Assembly (NCBI GenBank): GCA_024405065.1
Contig: JAKSPF010000076.1
Location: forward strand, 1-6,175
Reading direction: 5' to 3'
Origin: Sphaerochaetaceae bacterium
Lineage (GTDB): Bacteria; Spirochaetota; Spirochaetia; Sphaerochaetales; Sphaerochaetaceae
DNA length: 6,175 bases
Part shown: piece after piece, positions 1 to 6,175 of the stretch
Layout of the letters: the number at the start of each line of letters is the position of its first letter
How positions within the stretch are numbered: the first letter of the stretch is position 1
Translations under genes and position numbers: made by a program
The notes under the pieces: generated by a model
Database searches by the model: none
Seen by the model: the letters and a program-made list of their open reading frames with translations, nothing else
What the model was told of the DNA's origin: nothing

Positions 1-130
1 GCACAAACCTTTCAATTCTTAATAGATACGGAAATTTGCGATTTTATTTTGGAAACCGGGTATTTCTGAAAAAAATTGAAACTTTTTTTGTTGAAACAGG
101 GCCGGCTCGCCTGAAGTCTTTGATAGAGTA
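1..130. other. Non-coding AT-rich stretch downstream of recG
   Basis: No gene is visible here on either strand. The stretch is much richer in A/T than the coding region, apart from a GC-rich patch at about 98-112 (CAGGGCCGGCTCGCCTG on the plus strand). That patch can fold as a short imperfect stem but lacks a long following U tract in the recG direction. A run of seven U would appear in the recG transcript at 69-75. Transcription could end weakly here, or it could continue past the left edge; the window cannot settle it. Confidence 0.5.
69..97. repeat. A7/T7 inverted repeat interleaved with two copies of TTGAAAC
   Basis: On the plus strand, A7 (69-75), TTGAAAC (76-82), T7 (83-89), G, then a second TTGAAAC (91-97). 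A7 and T7 form a perfect but purely A:T stem with a 7-nt loop, too weak by itself to be called a good intrinsic terminator. The two TTGAAAC copies start 15 bp apart. Function unknown; chance in an AT-rich spacer is the simplest explanation. Confidence 0.5.
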
Positions 131-2200
131 TCAGGTAAACAGATTTTGCCTTATAACCGAATTTCCGACACTGAGCAGTCCCGGATCGTCCTTGAGAATT
201 GCTGCAACCTCATCACGGGCACATGCCATCATTTCAATATCACGATCCATGCTTGCATATTTCAGATTTGTAAATCCGCTCTGACGCAGACCGGTAATCT
301 CGCCGGGACCTCTGATCTTCAAGTCCTCTTCTGCAATTTCAAAACCGTCATTTGTCCTGCGAAGAACAGAAAGTCTCTTTTTTCCGTCATCTGAAATATT
401 TTTTTCATAAACAAGAAAACACCATGATGCAAGAGAACTTCTTCCCACCCTGCCCCTGAGCTGGTGAAGTGCAGAAAGTCCGAACACTTCTGCGTGTTCC
501 ACAACCATACAGGTTGCTTCCGGCACATCAAGTCCCACTTCAACCACTGATGTTGCCACAAGATAATCAAGTTTCTTTTCAGAAAAATCGTTGAGTATTT
601 TTATCTTTTCATCATCAGAAAGACGTGAATGAATCAACGCTCCTCTGAACTGAGGATATTGGCGGGTTGACAGATAACCGTACATTGTTTCTACATCTCT
701 GAGACCTGAACTGTCCTGCTGCTCTTCATCCGCTTCTATTCTCGGATAAACAAAATACGCCTGATGTCCCCGGGAAAGCTCAACACCCACACTTCTGTAC
801 ATTTCCTGTCTTCTTGAACTGTCAACAAGAAAAGTTTTTATGGGAATCCTGCCTGCAGGCATTGTTTTTATAGTTGATACGTTAAGGTTACCGTAAACGG
901 TAAGGGCAAGAGTTCGGGGTATGGGTGTAGCAGTCATAAGAAGGATGTCGGGATTTTCTCCTTTTCTGAACAGTGCATTTCTCTGTTCCACCCCGAACCT
1001 GTGCTGTTCATCAATAATTACATAACCGAGGTTGGAGAACTTCACATCTTTTGAAAAAAGTGCGTGTGTGCCTATGAGCAGGTTGATGTTTCCCTTTGCA
1101 AGTTGTTCAAGAAGGAGTTGCCTGCTTTTTCCGTGAACTTCACCGTCAAGATATGCAACGCTTATACCTGTTTTTTCAAACAGTTTTGCCGCATTCTGTG
1201 AATGTTGGCGTGCCAGAAGCTCTGTCGGTGCCATGAATGCAACCTGCCTGCCCTCTGCAATGACGTGAACAGCACTTATCCATGCAACCATTGTTTTTCC
1301 GCTGCCGACATCACCCTGAAGCAGCCGGTTCATACTTTCACTTTTTGACATATCGGTTCTGATTTCATCAAGAACCTTCTCCTGATCTCCGGTAAGTTTG
1401 AAAGAAAGATTTGCAATGAACCGGCTTTCCTGTTCGTACACTCTTTTTTCAGTAGATCTTCTTATGTCCGAACCGGCAGGTCTTCTCATTGAAGCAAGTT
1501 GCATATAAAACACTTCTGAAAATGCAAGCGTTCTGCGTGAATTGACTATATCCTCTTCACAAAGAGGATTGTGCATCTTTCTTATTGCACTGTCATAATC
1601 AATAAGTCTGTATTTTTCAATCAGGTTTGACGGTAATATTTCATCAATAACAGTGATGTTTCTCAGGGCATTTGCCACATCCCGTCTCACAATGTTCTGT
1701 GTAAGGTTTCCGGACAAACTGTACACGGCAAGCATGCCGCCGTTAATCACCGCATCCGGACGCATAAGTTCTTCTTCTCGCACCGGCTTCAGTTCAAACT
1801 GTGAAAACTGTGCAATTCTGTGTCCGTCCTGAGCCATCTGATTTCCGTAGAGATGGTAAATACAACCCTCATATATCACATGGTCAAGAAAGGGTCTGTT
1901 GAAACCGAGTATCTCTGCACGGACTCCGGTCTCCATATCCTCAACAACAGCCTTTACGCTTTTAAGCCCCTTACCGAACTTGCTTTTTCCCAAAACCGTT
2001 ACTATTGTATTTGTGAGAAGTCCGTCACCCGTCTGGCGTCCGATACAGACTCTGTGGCTGCGGTCTTCATAACCGCGCGGCATCATCTTCACCAAATCCG
2101 CTATTGTTTCAATGCCGAGTGAGGCATAAGACTTTACGGACTTGGGTCCGACTCCGGAAAGTTCTCCCACGGTTTTATTTTCAAGTTCCGAAATGTTCAT
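131..2200 (-). CDS. recG: ATP-dependent DNA helicase RecG
   Basis: RecG is a double-stranded DNA translocase that regresses stalled forks and processes Holliday junctions, D-loops and R-loops. The protein has 689 residues, matching the usual length (about 680-695), and looks intact. The N-terminus carries the LSGVGPK element (14-20) and PRGYEDRS (41-48). The OB-fold wedge domain that splits branched DNA spans about 60-138. Superfamily 2 motifs follow in order: Walker A GDVGSGKT (296-303; bases 1292-1315), Ia APTELLARQ (324-332), II DEQH (397-400), III TATPIPRT (423-430), V VATSVVEVGLDVP (548-560) and VI QLRGRVGRS (580-588). The RecG-specific TRG region is seen as DGFEIAEEDLKIRGPGE (618-634) and RQSG (639-642). 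The ATG lies 15 nt after the yggT TGA and in the same frame. It has no strong Shine-Dalgarno, so translational coupling to yggT is plausible. The gene ends at TGA (131-133). Confidence 0.98.
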   Translation of the reverse strand: MNISELENKTVGELSGVGPKSVKSYASLGIETIADLVKMMPRGYEDRSHRVCIGRQTGDGLLTNTIVTVLGKSKFGKGLKSVKAVVEDMETGVRAEILGFNRPFLDHVIYEGCIYHLYGNQMAQDGHRIAQFSQFELKPVREEELMRPDAVINGGMLAVYSLSGNLTQNIVRRDVANALRNITVIDEILPSNLIEKYRLIDYDSAIRKMHNPLCEEDIVNSRRTLAFSEVFYMQLASMRRPAGSDIRRSTEKRVYEQESRFIANLSFKLTGDQEKVLDEIRTDMSKSESMNRLLQGDVGSGKTMVAWISAVHVIAEGRQVAFMAPTELLARQHSQNAAKLFEKTGISVAYLDGEVHGKSRQLLLEQLAKGNINLLIGTHALFSKDVKFSNLGYVIIDEQHRFGVEQRNALFRKGENPDILLMTATPIPRTLALTVYGNLNVSTIKTMPAGRIPIKTFLVDSSRRQEMYRSVGVELSRGHQAYFVYPRIEADEEQQDSSGLRDVETMYGYLSTRQYPQFRGALIHSRLSDDEKIKILNDFSEKKLDYLVATSVVEVGLDVPEATCMVVEHAEVFGLSALHQLRGRVGRSSLASWCFLVYEKNISDDGKKRLSVLRRTNDGFEIAEEDLKIRGPGEITGLRQSGFTNLKYASMDRDIEMMACARDEVAAILKDDPGLLSVGNSVIRQNLFT

Positions 2201-2220
2201 CTGTTTTACCGGACATCACC
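2201..2220 (-). promoter_or_regulatory. yggT-recG junction; weak translation start region for recG
   Basis: The minus strand reads GGTGATGTCC then GGTAAAACAG before the recG ATG. It includes the yggT stop (TGA at 2216-2218). No GGAGG-like element sits 5-10 nt before the recG start; the best purine stretches are poor. The 15 nt after the stop hold five sense codons in the recG frame. By inference, ribosomes finishing yggT may reinitiate at recG. Confidence 0.4.
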
Positions 2221-2851
2221 GCACAGATACGGCAACAAGAGATTCAAGCCAAGTCAGACCGTACTTTATTCCAAAATAAATCACAGCATAAAAAATCAGG
2301 GCGGTGAGAATGAGCTTTTGGTCACTTACAGGCTTATTCCTGTAAAAAACACGATGTACCAGATTCACTGGATTGTACAGTACCGGATCAATCTGCCGTA
2401 CAAAAGCAGACCATTGAGGTGAAAACGGCTTTCTTCCTGCAATGTATCGCAAAACCAGCACTATCACTAACAGAACCAGAATATAACTGAAAAGGTAACT
2501 CCACAAACTCCGTATGATTATCACAGCCACGGCACCGATCGTGATATATCCTATCTGTCCCACTACAGTACACACCGTACGCAGAATGTTCAGAACCATC
2601 AGAGCAAACAGTCCGGAGAAATCCAACCTGCCGCCTGCCACAAGCTTGGGACTTCTGAAAATACGCAGAAACGGCTCGGTTATCTTCACAAGAATATCAT
2701 AAAAAGGCCTTTCGGCATTTATGCGTTGACCGTATTGATTGTATTGTGACGGACCCGGAAACCATGAAAGCACAAATCTGATGCAGATCACCGCCGAATA
2801 GAGACCCAACAGTTTTGCAAGCAAAGAGCACACATCCATAAGAATCTTCAT
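2216..2851 (-). CDS. YggT/YlmG-family integral membrane protein with two YggT repeats
   Basis: This is a predicted inner-membrane protein of 211 residues with unknown molecular function. I chose the ATG at 2849-2851: the GGAGG at 2860-2864 is 8 nt upstream of it. An in-frame GTG at 2855-2857 would be only 2 nt from that site. Hydrophobic segments lie at about 9-31, 79-114 (probably two helices), 118-137 and 178-198. Repeat 1 has the family signature: RFVLSWFP (25-32), ITEPFLRIFR (57-66, where the family usually has TDP) and LDFSG (76-80). Repeat 2 (about 120-198) is degenerate: RYIAGRKPF then IDPVLYNPV keep the spacing, but the LDxSP element is not recognisable. Length and two-repeat layout match E. 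coli YggT (188 aa), not the single-repeat YlmG common in Gram-positives. Family members have been linked to osmotic response in E. coli and to chloroplast nucleoid and cytochrome assembly in plants; none of that can be transferred safely. The position between dnaE and recG suggests co-transcription. Confidence 0.85.
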   Translation of the reverse strand: MKILMDVCSLLAKLLGLYSAVICIRFVLSWFPGPSQYNQYGQRINAERPFYDILVKITEPFLRIFRSPKLVAGGRLDFSGLFALMVLNILRTVCTVVGQIGYITIGAVAVIIIRSLWSYLFSYILVLLVIVLVLRYIAGRKPFSPQWSAFVRQIDPVLYNPVNLVHRVFYRNKPVSDQKLILTALIFYAVIYFGIKYGLTWLESLVAVSVR

Positions 2852-2859
2852 CTGCACTT

Positions 2860-2864
2860 CCTCC
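2860..2864 (-). promoter_or_regulatory. Strong ribosome binding site of the yggT-like gene
   Basis: On the minus strand this reads GGAGG, a perfect Shine-Dalgarno core, 8 nt before the ATG at 2849-2851. It lies immediately after the dnaE TGA (2866-2868) and decides the start: the upstream GTG at 2855-2857 is too close to be served by it. Confidence 0.85.
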
Positions 2865-2865
2865 G

Positions 2866-5800
2866 TCAGTCAGAATAAGTATCCAGAACCCCTGCACACC
2901 CTTTCAGAGCCTCTGAAAGCTCCTGTGAGGCATCAACACAGAACTGTGAATCAGCAATTATTCTGCGCAGTTTACCGGAAGGTTTACCCTCATCATCAAG
3001 TGACGGATACATCCGAAATTCCAGTTCCGCAGTACCTCTGTGTGAAAGACATACTTCCATGATTTCCTTTACATCATCTCTTGACTGCACATCGCTGTCA
3101 TTCACTTCAACGTACATTCTTCTGGGTCTTGCTGGTTTCATCTGCAACGGATCACCGTAAATTATATCTGCAGAAAAAGACACCCGATTGTTGTATTCTT
3201 TGAAACTTCCGTGAAAACCGAATACTTTACCGACAGCAACCGCAGCTTCGTACATTGCCCACTGTCTGGGAAAAACGGTTATTTCAATTCTTCCGTTGTA
3301 ATCTTCAATAGTAACGTAACCCATCCTTGTTCCGTTCTTTGTTGTTACAGCCTTGAAATCCGTAATCATACCGATTAAGTCATACTTGATATTGGGAACA
3401 ATCCTTTCAGGCTTTGCAATATTGAGTCTTACACATGCTTTCCAGCTTTCCCTGTATGTATCAAGAGGATGTCCGGAAAGATAGAAACCGATATACTCTT
3501 TCTCAAGATCCAGTTTTTCAAGAAATTCGTAGTCGGGACAGATTTTCATTTCAAACGAACTCATTGCCTGTTCTTCTGCACCGAACAGAAGGTTCTGCCC
3601 CACACTCCTTGCCTCTCTGTCCTCTCTGATACTCTTCACCGCATCATCAAAATTTGAAAAAAGTGTAGCGCGATTATTCCCGAAACGGTCAAACGCTCCG
3701 CTCTTAATCAGCCCTTCCATTGTCCCTGAATTGAGAACCTTTTTGCTTCTCTCCTGAAGAATCAGCTCAACCGTTGCGGCACCTACCCCTTTTATTCCTT
3801 CAAGTCCGTACACTATATTTCCGTCAACTACGTTGAACTGGGCATCTGACTTATTTATATCAGGAGGAAGGATTTTTATTCCCTTGGATTTCACATATTC
3901 AAGGTACTCTATGAATTTTTCACCGCTGCCTATCTCGTTAGTGAGGTTTGCCGCAAAAAACTGGGCAGGATAGTTACATTTAAGATATGCGGTTCTGTAA
4001 CTCAGAACCGTGTAACAGACGCTGTGACTTTTGTTGAATCCGTAACCGGCAAACGGTTTTATGTGTTCAAACAAATCCCTTGCCTGTTGTTCGGAGTGCC
4101 CCAGTTTGACCGCTCTTGCAACAAACTTCTCCTCCTGCGCAGGAATCTCCTTTTTCTTTTTCTTTCCCACTATCTTACGTAGCGTATCCGCTTCCGCAAG
4201 GGTGAAGCCTGCATAAATCTGTGCAGTTTTCATCACCTGTTCCTGATAGACCATCACTCCGTATGTAGGCTCAAGCAGTTCTTTCAAACAGGGATCGGGA
4301 TATGAAATGGGCATGCGTCCCTGCTTTGAATCAATGTACTGGGGAATGAACTGCATCGGCCCGGGTCTGAAAAGACTTGTCATTGCGTCAAGTTCTTCAA
4401 ATTTGGTAGGTTCAAGAAGTTTGAGATTCTTCTGCATTCCGGGACTTTCAAACTGGAACACCATTGTACTGTCACCGCGAGCCATCATTGCATAAGTTGC
4501 GGCATCGCCGTCCGGTATCTTTTCAAGTGAAAACTCAGGATTTGTTCTTTTAATCAGTTTTTCAGTATTTTTGAGCAGTGTGAGTGTCTTCAGACCGAGA
4601 AAATCCATCTTCACAAGACCGCACTGCTCAAGCACAGTCATTGTATACTGCGTTGAGATACCGCCGGTCTTGGAGTCCTTGTATAAAGGAACATAGTCTT
4701 TAAGCGGAGTCCTGCCTATCACCACACCGCACGCATGTGTACTGACGTGACGTGCAAGGTTCTCAAGTCTTAAAGAAACATCAAAAAGCTCCTCATAAAC
4801 TCCGCCTCTTTCCCTTATCTCCTGTAACTCGGGAGTTGTCCTCATTGACCACTCCAGCAGAGAAGTCACTCCTTCTGCCTTTGCTTCATCCGGAAGAACA
4901 TCAAGTATCAGTTTGGTTATGCTGTTGGACTCGTCAAACGGAATATCAAGAACTCTTGCAACATCCTTTACAACGGCTTTTGCCTTCAAAGTACCGAACG
5001 TGGCAATCTGCCCCACCCTGTCCTTTCCGTATTTTTCAGTAACATAGTCTATGACATCCTGTCTTCCTTCAAAACAGAAGTCCACGTCAAAATCCGGAAG
5101 ACTCACCCTGTCCGGATTGAGAAACCTCTCAAACAGCAGATCATGTGCAATAGGATCAACGTTTGTTATATCTATACAGTAGGCAACAAGACTTCCCGCA
5201 CCGCTTCCTCTTCCGGCGCCTACCGGAATGTTGTGGGTTTTTGCCCAGTAAATATAATCTCTGACAATCAGAAAGTACGAGTCAAACTTCATCTTCAGTA
5301 TCACGGAAAGCTCAAATTCAAGCCTTTTGGTGAGAACACTGCACTGTTCATCACTGCCCATATATCCGGGATACCTTCTTTCAAGACCCTCCCAAGCAAG
5401 AGAAGTAAGATACTCTTCAGTACTGACGTAAGGTTCCGGAACCTCAACTTCCGGAAGCTGGGGACCCGGGAAATTTATTTCAAAATTACACCGTTCCGCA
5501 ATCTTTACGGTATTGACTATTGCATCCGGATATTCCGCAAAAAGAGAGGCCATCTCATCACCGCTCTTCATGTAGAATTCCTCAGTTTCAAACTTCATCC
5601 TGTCAGTATCGGACTTTTTCTTCGCAGTACCTATGCACAACAAAATATCCTGAGCATTTGCATCATCTTTGTTTATGTAATGGATGTCGTTTGTTGCAAC
5701 AAGAGGAATGTCAAGGTCTCGGGCAAGCTTCACCAGTAGCGGAAGCACTGCTTTTTCTTCATCAAGACCGTGATCCTGAATCTCTATGTAATATCTGCCA

Positions 5801-6175
5801 CCGAAAAGGTTTTTATACCACATTGCCTTTTCGTATGCCTTCTGAGGATCCGAACTCAGAAGTTTCTGAGGAATTTCACCGGCAAGACATGCAGACATAC
5901 AGATAAGCCCCTCACTGTGCTGAGAGAGAACCTCTTCATCAATGCGGGGCTTGTTGTAAAATCCTTCAATATAAGCAATGGAATTAAGCTCCATCAAATT
6001 GTGGTAGCCCTTGTCATTCATTGCAAGAAGGATAAGATGATAATAATTTCTGTCCCTTACTGCCATTCCTTCCGGACTTATGTAGAACTCACAACCCGGT
6101 ATCGGTCGGATTCCTTCCTTCTGCATAACAGAGTAAAAATCCATAACACCGAACATATTACCGTGGTCTGTTATG
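2866..6175 (-). CDS. dnaE: DNA polymerase III subunit alpha (DnaE), 5' end cut off by the window edge
   Basis: This is the catalytic subunit of replicative DNA polymerase, a C-family polymerase that adds dNTPs at the replication fork. The frame stays open through the right edge: the codons before the Met at 6154-6156 read ITDHGN, part of the conserved PHP motif, so that Met is internal and about 45 N-terminal residues are missing. Numbering from that Met (1096 residues), the PHP domain covers about 1-225, with visible metal-ligand candidates E23, H40, C90, D157 and H159. The polymerase core has the GRGSGAGS loop (315-322) and PDFDVDF with catalytic D355 and D357 (5086-5094). The third aspartate is D518 in KMDFLGL (4603-4605). 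A helix-hairpin-helix lies near 785-803 (GIKGVG). The sliding-clamp motif QNLLF is at 854-858 (3583-3597). An OB fold (about 925-1000) and a C-terminal domain follow. The expected full length, about 1150, suits DnaE rather than PolC, which carries an inserted exonuclease domain. The gene ends at TGA, 14 nt before yggT. Confidence 0.97.
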   Translation of the reverse strand, partial: ITDHGNMFGVMDFYSVMQKEGIRPIPGCEFYISPEGMAVRDRNYYHLILLAMNDKGYHNLMELNSIAYIEGFYNKPRIDEEVLSQHSEGLICMSACLAGEIPQKLLSSDPQKAYEKAMWYKNLFGGRYYIEIQDHGLDEEKAVLPLLVKLARDLDIPLVATNDIHYINKDDANAQDILLCIGTAKKKSDTDRMKFETEEFYMKSGDEMASLFAEYPDAIVNTVKIAERCNFEINFPGPQLPEVEVPEPYVSTEEYLTSLAWEGLERRYPGYMGSDEQCSVLTKRLEFELSVILKMKFDSYFLIVRDYIYWAKTHNIPVGAGRGSGAGSLVAYCIDITNVDPIAHDLLFERFLNPDRVSLPDFDVDFCFEGRQDVIDYVTEKYGKDRVGQIATFGTLKAKAVVKDVARVLDIPFDESNSITKLILDVLPDEAKAEGVTSLLEWSMRTTPELQEIRERGGVYEELFDVSLRLENLARHVSTHACGVVIGRTPLKDYVPLYKDSKTGGISTQYTMTVLEQCGLVKMDFLGLKTLTLLKNTEKLIKRTNPEFSLEKIPDGDAATYAMMARGDSTMVFQFESPGMQKNLKLLEPTKFEELDAMTSLFRPGPMQFIPQYIDSKQGRMPISYPDPCLKELLEPTYGVMVYQEQVMKTAQIYAGFTLAEADTLRKIVGKKKKKEIPAQEEKFVARAVKLGHSEQQARDLFEHIKPFAGYGFNKSHSVCYTVLSYRTAYLKCNYPAQFFAANLTNEIGSGEKFIEYLEYVKSKGIKILPPDINKSDAQFNVVDGNIVYGLEGIKGVGAATVELILQERSKKVLNSGTMEGLIKSGAFDRFGNNRATLFSNFDDAVKSIREDREARSVGQNLLFGAEEQAMSSFEMKICPDYEFLEKLDLEKEYIGFYLSGHPLDTYRESWKACVRLNIAKPERIVPNIKYDLIGMITDFKAVTTKNGTRMGYVTIEDYNGRIEITVFPRQWAMYEAAVAVGKVFGFHGSFKEYNNRVSFSADIIYGDPLQMKPARPRRMYVEVNDSDVQSRDDVKEIMEVCLSHRGTAELEFRMYPSLDDEGKPSGKLRRIIADSQFCVDASQELSEALKGCAGVLDTYSD
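3990..4010 (-). repeat. Perfect 8-bp stem, 5-nt loop within dnaE
   Basis: CGGTTCTG and CAGAACCG flank a 5-nt loop within the codons for the TVLSYRT segment of DnaE. The mRNA could form a compact hairpin. No U tract follows it in the direction of transcription, so it is not a terminator; a stem of this size is expected by chance in a few kilobases. Confidence 0.5.
5431..5457. repeat. Two adjacent perfect palindromes with a TTCCGGAA core, inside dnaE
   Basis: AGGTTCCGGAACCT (5431-5444) is a perfect 14-bp palindrome. CTTCCGGAAG (5448-5457) is a perfect 10-bp palindrome 3 bp away, with centres 15 bp apart. Both encode copies of Val/Leu-Pro-Glu in the PEVEVPEP linker just after the PHP domain, where repeated CCG-GAA codons generate the shared core. 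They may therefore be a by-product of the peptide repeat rather than a binding site. Confidence 0.6.

Noticed and set aside
98..112. GC-rich patch after recG as an intrinsic terminator
   Set aside because: The possible stem is about 5 bp with a bulge and is followed by only three U residues before other bases, so it does not meet the usual pattern.
36..284. An 82-codon plus-strand open frame starting in the left spacer
   Set aside because: Most of it is antisense to the conserved C-terminus of recG, its product has no recognisable features, and no Shine-Dalgarno precedes its ATG.
850..861. Perfect 12-bp palindrome TGCCTGCAGGCA inside recG
   Set aside because: One or two perfect 12-bp palindromes are expected by chance in 6 kb, and this one has no partner or context suggesting a site.
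2181..2216. An 11-codon minus-strand frame (MSGKTDEHFGT) whose ATG overlaps the yggT stop as TGATG
   Set aside because: It looks like a leader-peptide arrangement, but it has no good ribosome binding site, overlaps the recG start, and can arise by chance at any TGATG.
2855..2857. GTG as the start of the YggT-like protein, giving 213 residues
   Set aside because: It lies only 2 nt from the GGAGG, while the ATG two codons later has the ideal 8-nt spacing.
4142..4166. A-rich run in dnaE coding for five lysines, considered as a programmed frameshift site
   Set aside because: The longest A runs are five, so the A-AAA-AAG slippery heptamer is absent. A lysine-rich GKKK segment is normal at this place in DnaE, and the frame continues intact.
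5143..5739. A 198-codon open frame on the plus strand, antisense to dnaE
   Set aside because: It overlaps the conserved PHP and polymerase coding region of dnaE on the opposite strand, its translation resembles no family I know, and no ribosome binding site is apparent. It is a shadow frame.

Overview
The window holds three consecutive genes, all on the minus strand. In transcription order they are the 3' ~96% of dnaE (replicative DNA polymerase III alpha subunit, running off the right edge), a gene for a small YggT/YlmG-family membrane protein, and a complete recG (branched-DNA helicase). Only the left 130 bases lie outside a gene. The gaps are 14 nt (dnaE to yggT) and 15 nt (yggT to recG), so the three genes look co-transcribed. 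The promoter must lie beyond the right edge; I see no convincing internal promoter and no classical GC-rich terminator after recG.

The proteins resemble those of Bacillota, probably a clostridial lineage of the Oscillospiraceae/Ruminococcaceae kind. This rests on the style of the DnaE and RecG sequences, the moderate G+C (by eye) and the strong GGAGG ribosome binding site before yggT. It is an inference, not a demonstrated assignment. Codon use looks homogeneous across the three genes. There are no signs of mobile elements, CRISPR arrays, RNA genes or recent transfer.

Functionally this is core chromosome maintenance. DnaE synthesises DNA, and RecG remodels stalled forks and branched intermediates, so a shared transcript makes sense. 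The YggT-like protein between them is the least expected member, because Gram-positive YlmG homologues usually sit in the division-associated ylm cluster and have a single repeat, whereas this one has two repeats like E. coli YggT. All three genes end in TGA, and the yggT stop is in the same reading frame as the recG start, with only five sense codons between them.

I did not find evidence for a previously undescribed system. The observations listed are modest: gene order, translation signals, apparent integrity of the PHP metal site, and a few short palindromes that chance could explain.
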